Positions 27,562 to 36,127 of a stretch of 62,522 bases of DNA are shown piece after piece. Position 1 is the first letter of the stretch, and every line of letters starts with the position of its first letter. The notes beneath the pieces were generated by a model. That model was given only the letters and a program-made list of their open reading frames with translations, searched no databases and was not told the DNA's origin. The position numbers and the translations under genes were made by a program. The stretch lies in the NCBI GenBank assembly GCA_942636505.2, contig CALOGB020000001.1:1-62522 (forward strand), in the 5' to 3' direction. The stretch comes from an uncultured bacterium. GTDB taxonomy: Bacteria; Pseudomonadota; Alphaproteobacteria; Sphingomonadales; Sphingomonadaceae.

Positions 27562-28424
27562 AGGGCATTATTCTCGCAGGCGGGTCGGGCACACGCCTTC
27601 ACCCGGCAACGCTCGTCGTTAACAAGCAGTTGCTGCCGGTCTACGATAAGCCAATGATATACTATCCTCTTTCTGTATTGATGCTCGCTGGTATTCGCGA
27701 AATAATGATTATTTCTAGTCCTGACTATATTGGTAACTACGCAGCTTTGTTCGGCGATGGATCTGAGCTCGGCCTCACTATTGCCTATAAAATGCAGGAC
27801 AAACCGGAAGGTCTTGCTCAGGCATTCATGATCGGCAGCGACTTCATTGGCGACGATAATGTCGCACTGATCCTTGGCGACAACATTTTCTACGGCGCCT
27901 ATCTGACTCATCTGCTGGCAAGTGCGGTCGAGCGCAAGCGCGGTGCGACGGTGTTTTCCTACCGCGTTGAGGATCCTGAGCACTACGGCGTGGTGGAGTT
28001 CGGCGACGGCAGCAAAGCGATCAGCATCGAGGAAAAACCCGAGAAGCCAAGGTCTAACCATGCGGTCACTGGCCTGTATTTCTATGACAACCGCGTCGTT
28101 CAGTTCGCTCGCAGCCTGAAGCCATCGGCACGCGGCGAGCTTGAGATCACCGATCTCAACCGACTGTACATGGAAGCCGGCGACCTGTTCGTCGAGCAAC
28201 TGGGCCGAGGTTACGCTTGGCTCGATACTGGCACACATGACTCCTTGCTTGAGGCTTCCGAGTTCGTACGAACCATTCAACGCCGACAGGGTATTCAGGT
28301 CGCATGCCTGGAAGAAATTGCCTTTTACCAGGGCTTCATCACGGCCGATCAGGCACGCGCGGCAGGCGAACGTTTTAAAAAGACTAGCTACGGAAAGGCC
28401 ATCCTGAACGCCGTCGATCGCTGA
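27558..28424 (+). CDS. rmlA: Glucose-1-phosphate thymidylyltransferase
   Basis: A 288-residue nucleotidyltransferase that commits glucose-1-phosphate to the dTDP-rhamnose path. The N-terminal signature [16 protein letters not shown] and downstream [20 protein letters not shown] are clear, as are LGDNIFYG (about 109-116) and EEKPEKP. The GTG start has AAGGAGA at good spacing and overlaps the rmlD stop. The codons around 27,640-27,800 are markedly AT-rich compared with the rest of the gene, a possible recombination patch. Confidence 0.98.
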   Translation: MKGIILAGGSGTRLHPATLVVNKQLLPVYDKPMIYYPLSVLMLAGIREIMIISSPDYIGNYAALFGDGSELGLTIAYKMQDKPEGLAQAFMIGSDFIGDDNVALILGDNIFYGAYLTHLLASAVERKRGATVFSYRVEDPEHYGVVEFGDGSKAISIEEKPEKPRSNHAVTGLYFYDNRVVQFARSLKPSARGELEITDLNRLYMEAGDLFVEQLGRGYAWLDTGTHDSLLEASEFVRTIQRRQGIQVACLEEIAFYQGFITADQARAAGERFKKTSYGKAILNAVDR

Positions 28425-28816
28425 TGAGACATGTAAGCGCGGTTTAATGGTGAACTTGTAGGCGAGGTTTTCAACAGCTGATGGCAGCTCCTTAAAAAGT
28501 GCGGCGATGCCTAAAGAGACTATCGAAACAGCTGCAGATGTAACGAGTAGTCGTACGACCGATCGTATGAGCAGCTTGGAAACACGATGCAGTAAGCTAG
28601 GCGGGCAATGCGATCGGCATCGATGACGCCCGCCGGCTAAGGAGCGTACCTCTCAGGCGGATCCGCTTCTTGACCAGATTTACCGGCGTTCGGTGAAGCT
28701 GATAGCGTCTGCCTGGCTGGCGTCGCGGATAGAACACTCCGCCATCACGCGGTGGTTGCTGGTCTCGCCGACCCTCCTACCGATCACCGTCAACGCTAAT
28801 TCCTCTTCCTCCGACA
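28425..28816. other. Intergenic region after rmlA
   Basis: A 392-bp stretch between the convergent rmlA and epimerase genes. I see no RNA gene, terminator with a T run, or recognised protein. A 45-codon minus-strand frame (28680-28817) overlaps the epimerase stop as TAATG but has no ribosome binding site. Confidence 0.5.
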
Positions 28817-29824
28817 TTAAACGTTATAGTGGTTTCGATACCACTGAACAAAACGCGGCACACCTTGTGCGATCGTCGTACGCGGTTCAAAACCCAGGTC
28901 CCGCTGGATTTCGCCGATATCTGCATAGGTGTCTCGCACGTCACCCGGCTGCATTGGCAGCATCCGGCACTCAGCTCTGCGACCACACGCCCGCTCGATC
29001 AGCGCGATCATCTCGCCAAGATCCTCTGAGCGGCTGTTACCGATATTGTAGATCCGGTGCGGACTCACGCTGCCACCCGCCTTGATCGCACCGTCGTCGA
29101 TAGGCGGATTGTCGAGGCACGCGACGACGCCGGCGACGATGTCATCGATATACGTAAAGTCGCGCCGCATCCGCCCTTCGCCGAACACTTTGATCGGCTG
29201 GCCATCGAGAATGGCCTTGGTGAACAGCCACATCGCCATGTCGGGTCGCCCCCAGGGGCCATAGACAGTGAAGAACCGCAAGCCGGTCTGCGGCAGGTGG
29301 TAGAGATGCGCGTAGGTCTCGCTCATCAGTTCGTCCGCCTTCTTGGTGGCGGCGTAGAGCGACAGGGGCTGGTCGACACGATCCTCGACGCGAAAGGGCA
29401 GAGTGTCGTTGCCACCATAGACCGAGGAGGACGACGCGTAGACGAGATGCTCGACCCGACGGTTGCGTCCGATCTCGATCATGTTGAGGTGACCGGCGAG
29501 ATTAGCCTGGAGATAGGCGCGCGGATTCTCAATCGAATAGCGGACGCCGGCCTGTGCGCCGAGATGGACGATGCGGTCGAAATGCTCCGCCTTAAGCGCG
29601 GCGTCGAGCGCGACGTGATCGGAGAAATCCACCTGCTTGAAGGTGAAGCGCCCGTTCGAATTAGCACCATCCTTGGCGAGCCCGGCCAGCCGCGCGTGCT
29701 TGAGCGTGACATCGTAATAGTCGTTGAGGCTGTCGATACCGAGAACCGTGTCGCCGCGGGCAAGCAGGTGTCGACTGACGTGGAAGCCTATGAACCCGGC
29801 TGCGCCGGTAACGAGAACGCGCAT
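28817..29824 (-). CDS. UDP-glucuronate 4-epimerase family (CapI/LspL-like)
   Basis: A 335-residue SDR enzyme. It starts with VLVTGAAGFIGFHVS and has GIDSLNDYYDVTLK (about 34-47), typical for UDP-glucuronate epimerases, then ASSSSVYGGN and SLYAATKKADEL with the catalytic Tyr-x3-Lys (about 152-156). It interconverts UDP-glucuronate and UDP-galacturonate, which suggests GalA in the polymer. UDP-glucose dehydrogenase, needed to make UDP-GlcA, is not in the window. A related UDP-glucose 4-epimerase activity cannot be excluded. Confidence 0.93.
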   Translation of the reverse strand: MRVLVTGAAGFIGFHVSRHLLARGDTVLGIDSLNDYYDVTLKHARLAGLAKDGANSNGRFTFKQVDFSDHVALDAALKAEHFDRIVHLGAQAGVRYSIENPRAYLQANLAGHLNMIEIGRNRRVEHLVYASSSSVYGGNDTLPFRVEDRVDQPLSLYAATKKADELMSETYAHLYHLPQTGLRFFTVYGPWGRPDMAMWLFTKAILDGQPIKVFGEGRMRRDFTYIDDIVAGVVACLDNPPIDDGAIKAGGSVSPHRIYNIGNSRSEDLGEMIALIERACGRRAECRMLPMQPGDVRDTYADIGEIQRDLGFEPRTTIAQGVPRFVQWYRNHYNV

Positions 29825-29924
29825 AAGGTATCTCCCTGTATCACCCGGGCCTTACGGAAGGACCGTGTTGCCCGGCAAGGAGCATCGACAGCATCTCGAG
29901 CAAACGACCCGTTTGATCAGCTTT

Positions 29925-29961
29925 GCCTTGCCGTGGCGTGAGGGCAAGGCTCACGCCTTGC
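29925..29961 (-). promoter_or_regulatory. Overlapping alternative hairpins upstream of the epimerase
   Basis: Three mutually exclusive perfect stems share arms: GCCTTGCC (29925) with GGCAAGGC (29943); GGCGTGAG (29935) with CTCACGCC (29950); and GCAAGGC (29944) with GCCTTGC (29955), loop TCAC. They lie on the minus strand between the DUF1176 gene and the epimerase start, about 100 bp upstream of that start. The layout recalls an attenuator or a terminator without T run. Function is inferred only. Confidence 0.4.
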
Positions 29962-30122
29962 TGTATATCGTCTCCATCAAAATTTTGCCCCAGTCCGAGA
30001 CGCGAAGAAACTCGTCTGCCAATGAGCGACGTATACCGTGCCGCTTCCGGTCTTGTTGTCGACGCTGTCGGGACCCGTTTGCCGACGCCCCACCCACCCC
30101 GCCCCTTCTTAGAGGGAGACCG

Positions 30123-31262
30123 CTAACGGATAACCTTGGCACGCCAGGTGGTGATGTAGTCGATGTTCCCGCGGCATTCGCCCATGTCCGCTTGCTCGGA
30201 GAGGCGAAAGCGCGTGGCGTCCCAGACGAAGCTCTGGCGCGATCCGCAGTCACCCAGGCCGCGGCCCTTGGCATAGCTTGTGAGGACGCCGTCCTTGAAC
30301 TCGCCGTTGATGACGCTTTTCACAGAGGTGCCCGTGTCCGCACCAGTTACTTCGAAGCCTGAGCGAGCATCGAGTTGGGCGGGGGTGATCCTGGTGCCGT
30401 CGACGATGAAGAGCGCGCTGATCAGATTGTAAGCACCCGTCGAGCAAGGAAGGATGACTAGCGACTTGCCACCGCCGAGGGCGTACGTTTCGGGAGTGGT
30501 GATCGACTCGCCGGCGCCGTCAGGGAAGCTGCCGAGATCGCAGGTGGCGCGTTTGCGCATCGTTGCGACCTGGGCACCACTGAGTTTTGCGGGGGTGCCG
30601 GAGGGGGTGATCGCGGTGATGATCGGCAGCGACGGTATGGGCGCGCTCGACGGCGCGGGGCCCTTGGCGACGATCGCGTCAATGCTGCCGACGCGGCCTT
30701 GTTGCGCATCGACGTAGCGGAGCGCAGCGGCTGCGCCTTTCAGCGAGAGGGTGGCCAGCGTGCCCCCCTTCGCATCGAGGATTTTCAGCGATTGGGCATT
30801 GGCGAGTGTTGCGGCGAGCGCGGTAGCGTCGTGCAGGGCTATACGCTTGCCGTCGACAGCAAAACTGACGGGCGGGCGCTTGGTGGCCTCAACGTCGTTG
30901 CTGGTTTCCAGTGCCAACGAAATCTTGCCGCCACCAGCCGTCACGGGGTCGGGCTCGCGCGACAGGTTGAGTGTAATCATGTCTTCACCGCCCATCTCGG
31001 GAAGAAGCGAGCCAAGCGTACAGCGCAGCGTGTTGTCGCAGCCGACGGTCCAGTCGGTGAACGTCTTCAGCTCGCCTGGTTTTGGACGTGTACGGGTGTC
31101 AGCCGTGGGTTTTGGCTGGGATACTGCCGGCGTGACAGCAACTAATGTAGCTTTTGGTGCCGACTCGGCCTTGGGCTGAGGTGCGGGCTGGCTTGCCGAA
31201 CAGGCTGCGAGCGGCAGCACAACGAGGGGCACGAGAGCGGAAAAGATCGGTTTGCACAGCAT
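30123..31262 (-). CDS. DUF1176 domain lipoprotein
   Basis: A 379-residue protein with a signal peptide ending in the lipobox LAAC (about residues 18-21), then a Pro/Ala/Lys-rich linker (about 25-65). The DUF1176 domain follows, beginning TFTDWTVGCDNTLRC and ending with YDI-type segment DYITTWRAKVIR. Several Cys (GCD, LRC, TCD, PCST, DCG, ECRG) suggest disulfides in the periplasm. The family's function is unknown. It is divergent from the dehydrogenase gene, 70 bp away, and marks the end of the polysaccharide locus. Confidence 0.9.
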   Translation of the reverse strand: MLCKPIFSALVPLVVLPLAACSASQPAPQPKAESAPKATLVAVTPAVSQPKPTADTRTRPKPGELKTFTDWTVGCDNTLRCTLGSLLPEMGGEDMITLNLSREPDPVTAGGGKISLALETSNDVEATKRPPVSFAVDGKRIALHDATALAATLANAQSLKILDAKGGTLATLSLKGAAAALRYVDAQQGRVGSIDAIVAKGPAPSSAPIPSLPIITAITPSGTPAKLSGAQVATMRKRATCDLGSFPDGAGESITTPETYALGGGKSLVILPCSTGAYNLISALFIVDGTRITPAQLDARSGFEVTGADTGTSVKSVINGEFKDGVLTSYAKGRGLGDCGSRQSFVWDATRFRLSEQADMGECRGNIDYITTWRAKVIR

Positions 31263-31332
31263 AGTTGCAGCCTAGCGGTCTGGCAGCGCGGGGAAAAGCG
31301 GCTAGGGAGAGGCGATAAATCAGGAGAGTAAT

Positions 31333-32202
31333 GTGCAGACGATCGGCGTGATTGGTGCAGGGCAGATGGGCGCAGGGATTGCGCAGGTATCGGCGCAGGC
31401 GGGGTACCGCGTGCTGTTGGCGGACGTGTCGCTGGACGCTGCGAGTAAGGGCAAGGCGGGGATTGCCAAGGTGCTCGCGCGGCTGGTGGAGAAGGAAAAG
31501 ATCGCGGGCGACGCTCGCGACGCAGCCCTTGCGCTGATCGAGCCGATCGCAAGCGTGGCAGACATGGGCGACTGCGCGATCGTCGTCGAGGCGGCCACTG
31601 AACGCGAGGGCGTCAAGCGCGCGATCTTCGCCGAGGTGGGCAAGGTACTGGGGGCAGACGCAATTCTAGCGTCGAACACGTCGTCGATCCCGATCACCCG
31701 GCTCGCGCAGGCGGCCCCCGATCCGGCGCGGTTCATGGGCGTGCATTTCTTCAACCCAGTCCCCGTGATGCGGCCAATCGAGCTGATACGTGGTCTCGCG
31801 ACCTCAGATGCCACAGTAAGGGCGGTCGAGACGTTTGCGGAGAAGCTCGGCAAGCAGGTCGTGCATGCGAACGATGCGCCGGGATTCATCGTCAACCGTG
31901 TGCTAATGCCGATGATAAACGAGGCCTGCTTCGCGCTGGGTGAAGGCGTGGCGAGCGTGCGTGATATCGATCTGGCGTGCCAGCTCGGGCTGAACCACCC
32001 GATGGGGCCGCTGACGCTGGCAGACTTTATCGGGCTCGACACATGCCTCGAGATCACGCGCGTGCTGTTTGAAGGCACGGGCGATCCCAAGTTCCGGCCC
32101 GCGCCGGTGCTAGTGAAGTATGTCGAGGCCGGGTGGTTCGGGCGGAAGACCAAGCGCGGCTTTTACGATTATTCGGGCAATGAACCTGTGCCGACCCGGT
32201 AA
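31333..32202 (+). CDS. 3-hydroxybutyryl-CoA dehydrogenase
   Basis: A 289-residue NAD-dependent 3-hydroxyacyl-CoA dehydrogenase of the short, single-function type. The Rossmann motif GVIGAGQMGAGIAQ opens the protein. ASNTSSIPIT (about 113-122), GVHFFNPVPVM with the catalytic His (about 137), and PGFIVNRVLMP (about 182-192) are all present. It oxidises 3-hydroxybutyryl-CoA in fatty acid or polyhydroxybutyrate metabolism. The GTG start has AGGAG 6 nt upstream. The gene stands alone. Confidence 0.95.
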   Translation: MQTIGVIGAGQMGAGIAQVSAQAGYRVLLADVSLDAASKGKAGIAKVLARLVEKEKIAGDARDAALALIEPIASVADMGDCAIVVEAATEREGVKRAIFAEVGKVLGADAILASNTSSIPITRLAQAAPDPARFMGVHFFNPVPVMRPIELIRGLATSDATVRAVETFAEKLGKQVVHANDAPGFIVNRVLMPMINEACFALGEGVASVRDIDLACQLGLNHPMGPLTLADFIGLDTCLEITRVLFEGTGDPKFRPAPVLVKYVEAGWFGRKTKRGFYDYSGNEPVPTR

Positions 32203-33053
32203 TTTCTCGAAGCGGCCTTTTGTGAGGCGGATTAACTTCATCCGCCAAGCGATCAATCGTAGCTTGGACTATTTACGGGCTGCGGCTTGGCAAGCAACCC
32301 CATTTCGTTGGCGCTAAGTTTGAATTTCAGCGGCAACGGCCTTTCTTGCCAAGCAGACAATCCCTTTCTCAGAAAACGGTGGGATTCTCAAACAGATAAG
32401 AATAGTGGTATTCGCGTAACGGACAATTTCATGATTCAGAACATATGCCGGCGCGGGTGGCCGCATGGAACGCACGAGCATTGTCGGTTCGTGTGCTAGC
32501 TCTTGTAGTGGCGGAGATCCCAAGTGGTCACTCGCGGCGTCAGGCTACGATTCGGTGTCAGCGCCGTGGGCGTGGTCCGGTGGCAGCTGCCTGCCAGCCA
32601 ACGAGGTACGCATGCGCCACAATAGTCGGTCATAATGGACGCTTGGGTAAGATCGAGGCGCAAACATCGCTGATCGTAAAGCCTACCCGGCAACGCCCGA
32701 CATCACCATACGGGGTTCCGAGCGCTGCTGGCGTATCAAGGCACAGCGGTCGTGTTCACCACGATAAGCCGTTCTTCGCAGTGCGGAATTACATGCAAAG
32801 GAATACTGTGCACGACCCGGCAGGATTGCCACGACGCACTGAAACGGCGCGAACCCGCCTCAATCCCGATCCCCAACCCATCACCACCTTAGCATTGATG
32901 AACTAGTCGCTATGGTAGAGCACCGCGCGTTCGACGCCTACGGACCTGTGTTCCGTGAGAACAGTGGAAAACCACCCCAATCGTTGCCGGTCCAAGACTG
33001 AATGCTCAACGTACCGATGAACGGGGAAGCCTTCCCGATCTATGCGCTGCATG
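32203..33053. other. Gene-poor region next to tRNA-Pro
   Basis: About 850 bp without a recognisable gene on either strand. Open frames here (for example 153 codons at 32445-32906) have no protein-like composition or ribosome binding site. An inverted repeat GGCGGA...TCCGCC follows the dehydrogenase stop by about 20 bp but has no T run. The stretch may be decayed island DNA, but I see no remnant of a known element. Confidence 0.5.
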
Positions 33054-33130
<77 letters not shown>

Positions 33131-33595
33131 ACAGCGCTGCGGTTAGGGAAACATCGCCAGATACGCAAGCGTCCTGTCATGACAATGCCAGAATGCTGCA
33201 TTGAAAATTCGCGGTTCGGTCGAAACGCCGTGCAATCCTTCTCTCCGGCCGCCGCTGCTGAATGCCAATGGCTTTAAGGACACCCAAGCGCCTTCTCATA
33301 TCCATGTCGTTCGGCGCCGGCTCTATCGATTCCGCCCTCGCCTACTGCCGAGGCGGTAAGGATACGGCTCAGACGATAGCAAACACCTCGACGAGTAAGG
33401 TCCTTACCCCCCACGCTCACGAATTTGACAGCCACCGACGACTCGATCCTCAAATGCTCGGTAACGAAGTGGCTTTCGCCCCTGCGATGGGCCAGCAGCC
33501 TCGGCATGCTGGGGCCACCGATCGCCATTACTGAAGATCCATATGATCGAGAGGCAGGTCCGCTTGGCGGGGGGACACCTCCTCCGCTTAGTCGT
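33131..33595. other. Stretch between tRNA-Pro and the HTH regulator
   Basis: About 465 bp. A 120-codon minus-strand frame with a GTG start (33274-33636) overlaps the regulator's 3' end but lacks a ribosome binding site and resembles nothing I know, so I leave it unannotated. No att-like copy of either flanking tRNA 3' end is visible. Confidence 0.45.
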
Positions 33596-34147
33596 TCAGG
33601 TTTCGACGCCGATTTCGTCGCCAAGATCCTTCGCACAGGCGAACCCCAGAGCTAATGCGTAGTCGTCGGTAATAAAGTCGGGCCATCCTCCTCGGGGACG
33701 ATAGAGGCCGCGCTCTATACGCGAGAGCGTTGCTTCGGTGACATTCCCGAGCATCCAGGCCAGACGGGCTAGACGTAACGGCTCGCGGGCATAACCCAGG
33801 TGGGAAAGAGGTAGCGATCCGCGAGCACGACGCAGATCGCGCAGTCGTCGGCCGATTGCGACGTCGCTCATGTCGCGACCTGCGTGGTCACCGCCTTCGG
33901 CGGTCGGCGGCAGAAGCCCCAGCGCATGCTCCAGCGCCAACTTGCTTTCCGACGACATGGGAGCACCAGCCTCGATTCTCGTCACGGTACGGGGCGCCAA
34001 GCCAGCCTTCGATGCTAGCTCGATCTTCGTCAGACCAAGGCGCGATCTTGCTGCGGCTACGCGGTCGGCAAAATTGGTGCCTGAATCAACTACTACCGTG
34101 TCGCTGGTTACCGCGGAACATACGCTCGTCTCCGCTTTCAACATCAT
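33596..34147 (-). CDS. Double helix-turn-helix (XRE-type) regulator
   Basis: A 183-residue putative DNA-binding protein. Residues about 25-78 form an XRE-like HTH (FADRVAAARSRLGLTKIEL then ASKAGLAPRTVTRIEAG). A second, weaker HTH-like unit occupies about 96-150 (IGRRLRDLRRARG, then VTEATLSRIERGLYRP). Two tandem HTH units suggest a repressor. It is divergent from the small ORF and integrase, so it may control them, as immunity or excision regulators do. Start: ATG, with a second ATG next to it. Confidence 0.7.
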   Translation of the reverse strand: MMLKAETSVCSAVTSDTVVVDSGTNFADRVAAARSRLGLTKIELASKAGLAPRTVTRIEAGAPMSSESKLALEHALGLLPPTAEGGDHAGRDMSDVAIGRRLRDLRRARGSLPLSHLGYAREPLRLARLAWMLGNVTEATLSRIERGLYRPRGGWPDFITDDYALALGFACAKDLGDEIGVET

Positions 34148-34309
34148 TGCGCCCTGCCGACGATGGTTCGAGCAGATGGCTCAAGCCCAAAAAAACAAAA
34201 TATTAAACAGGACTTTCTTACACAAGGCCCGAGGAAGCCAACCCTTGTCGCTAGAAGGATGCACCCGCCGAGGCGTGGTCTGGAAGGTGTGGGCATGGAA
34301 ACAGGATCG

Positions 34310-34684
34310 ATGAAAGAGTGGAGAAGCAAGGATGTCGGCGCGCTGCAAGCGTCAGCCGGGCCTGCGTCCAGTCAAGCAACCGCCTCGGCGATAGCGTACA
34401 AGTATCGGCGCGCACTGAAGAACGGAACCGGCGCTCATCTGACGCTCGCGGAACTCCAGTTGCTCGCGCACTTGGACGTTCTGAATATCGTGACCCGTGC
34501 GGAAAATGAGGAACTCACTAATTGTCGAGAAATGATAGCCCATATGTCGTCGGGGACCACTGGCTTGACCAGCGCCGCGGCAGTGAGGCCAGCGGCATCT
34601 GGCAGATCACCACCAGGTCCGCCAATAGACGAACGGACGTATATCAAAGTACTCGGACTCGCGACCTCGGGGCCGCCAAGCTAG
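34310..34684 (+). CDS. Small hypothetical protein upstream of the integrase
   Basis: About 124 residues from the ATG that follows AGGA by 3 nt; an ATG at 34295 is an alternative. Its middle (AIAYKYRRALKNGTGAHLTLAELQLLA, positions about 24-50) looks like a compact helical domain, and the C-terminus is Pro/Gly rich. It overlaps the integrase frame by about 160 bp, which is unusual. It may be an excisionase-like or regulatory partner, but there is no recognised motif. Confidence 0.45.
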   Translation: MKEWRSKDVGALQASAGPASSQATASAIAYKYRRALKNGTGAHLTLAELQLLAHLDVLNIVTRAENEELTNCREMIAHMSSGTTGLTSAAAVRPAASGRSPPGPPIDERTYIKVLGLATSGPPS

Positions 34685-35781
34685 CGATCGACGCGTTCGT
34701 CGCGAGCAAAAGCGCTTTGAAGCTTCAGAACAGCGAGGACGCCGAGGTCCTGCCTCACCTGTTCCTGTACTGGAAAGAACACGGCCGACACACACGAAAT
34801 CCGGCCACAATAGCCGGAAGCCTTCGGGCCTTTATCGGCTTCCTTCTACAGGACCCGGTAAGTGCGCGGGTACGGTTCTCGGAACTCACGCGCACCGTCT
34901 TCAGGCGCTTCATCAATTGGCGGATGAAGCCCCACTCCTTCACCGTTCCCTGGCTAGGGCAAGAAATGCCGCTCGTATCAAAGGGCGTTAAGGGCGAGAG
35001 CGCTCAGCGAAACATCGACGACGTTCGAGCCGCCTTGAACCACGCCGTGGAGATGGAGCGGGTGCCGTCTGCGCCAAAAGTCCCCAGCGTAGCGAAGGAA
35101 CATCGCTCGCCTCCGAGAGACGTAAGGATGTCGCTCGATGAGTTGGGCGCCATTGCCGGGTACGCTTCGCAGGTGTCGTCGGACACCGACGACAAGGGCT
35201 TCGGCCGGTGGCTCTGGCTCATGATCGGAACCGCTTGCCGTCCGGAGGCCGCACTGGCTTTCGATCCACTCGTGCAGTGGAAAGACGGACTAATAGATAC
35301 TCATCCAGAGGGCGCACCTCGAACCAAGAAGCACAATCCCGTGGTCTCCGCCGCGCCCGCACTTGCAAAGATGCTTGACGACTGGCGCCAACAGACTTTG
35401 GCCGAATGTAAGAATAGTCCGCCGCCGAAATCGAGAGGCAGGGCCTGGCGGACCATGCGCCGGGCGTTGGAGCTGCCAGTCCACTACATCCCGAAAACGA
35501 TCCGCCACACCGTGGCCACAGAACTGCGGCGCAGAGGTGTCCCGGCGGAACAGATTTCGGTTCTGCTCGGTCATCGACCGGCCGATTTGGAACGTATGAC
35601 TGCCGTCTACGCCAAATACGATCCGCGCTATCTCGCTGAAGCGGTCACCGCGCTGCAGGCACTACTGATAGAGGTGAACCAGAAGGCGCAAAACTGGTCC
35701 GCGGGACATCGTGTCGTCAAGATCGGGAACGCGCCGGTAGCGGTCATCGCGGTGGACGTCGTCGACCAGCAGCCATCGTGA
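34522..35781 (+). CDS. Tyrosine recombinase / phage-type integrase
   Basis: A 419-residue site-specific recombinase. The N-terminal part (about 60-170) matches a core-binding domain. The catalytic part shows the first Arg (GTACRPEAAL, about 239), the second-box Arg-His (TIRHTVATEL, about 326-335, with Lys where the first box-II His is usual), LGH (about 350) and the nucleophile region TAVYAKYDPRY. I read the start as TTG with GAGGA 9 nt upstream. It lies 207 bp from the 3' end of tRNA-Val, the common attachment position for such enzymes. Confidence 0.88.
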   Translation: MSRNDSPYVVGDHWLDQRRGSEASGIWQITTRSANRRTDVYQSTRTRDLGAAKLAIDAFVASKSALKLQNSEDAEVLPHLFLYWKEHGRHTRNPATIAGSLRAFIGFLLQDPVSARVRFSELTRTVFRRFINWRMKPHSFTVPWLGQEMPLVSKGVKGESAQRNIDDVRAALNHAVEMERVPSAPKVPSVAKEHRSPPRDVRMSLDELGAIAGYASQVSSDTDDKGFGRWLWLMIGTACRPEAALAFDPLVQWKDGLIDTHPEGAPRTKKHNPVVSAAPALAKMLDDWRQQTLAECKNSPPPKSRGRAWRTMRRALELPVHYIPKTIRHTVATELRRRGVPAEQISVLLGHRPADLERMTAVYAKYDPRYLAEAVTALQALLIEVNQKAQNWSAGHRVVKIGNAPVAVIAVDVVDQQPS

Positions 35782-35988
35782 TCGTTTCCGAAGGCAGTCA
35801 AACGACGATCCGAATATCGCGACGGGGTTAGCGATCTCGCGATGTCGCGGCACAAAATCCAGGTCGCAATCTACCCGACTCATTCCGGTCGTCGGTCCGT
35901 TTGCTGTCCATTTGCTGTCCATCGGCAGATTTCTCTGACGGAAGCAATCCCGATATGGTCGCCAAAGCATTGATTCTACGGGATATTT

Positions 35989-36064
35989 TGGTGGGCGATG
36001 ACGGGCTCGAACCGCCGACATTCTCGGTGTAAACGAGACGCTCTACCAACTGAGCTAATCGCCC
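35989..36064 (-). tRNA. tRNA-Val (anticodon TAC)
   Basis: Minus-strand 76-nt cloverleaf. The acceptor GGGCGAT pairs with ATCGCCC, the anticodon stem TCTCG/CGAGA closes the loop TTTACAC with TAC, and the T-loop is TTCGAGC. CCA is encoded. Its 3' end points toward the integrase gene. Confidence 0.97.
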
Positions 36065-36127
36065 CTCTCGGGTGGACGTCCGATGCCAAAGCCGGGCGGC
36101 CGGGGCAAGCTAAAAGGGCACGGACCG

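Noticed and set aside
28680..28817. 45-codon minus-strand frame overlapping the epimerase stop as TAATG
   Set aside because: The coupling geometry is attractive, but there is no ribosome binding site or known family, and the length is short.
32445..32906. 153-codon frame in the gene-poor region
   Set aside because: No ribosome binding site, no hydrophobic core pattern and no recognised motif.
33274..33636. 120-codon minus-strand frame overlapping the HTH regulator
   Set aside because: GTG start without ribosome binding site; composition is ambiguous and no family is known.
35895..35925. Short tandem repeat of TTTGCTGTCCA near tRNA-Val
   Set aside because: Only two copies and no match to the tRNA end, so it does not support an att site.
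35828..36049. 73-codon minus-strand frame over tRNA-Val
   Set aside because: Its N-terminal part is a translation of the tRNA itself, a common false gene.
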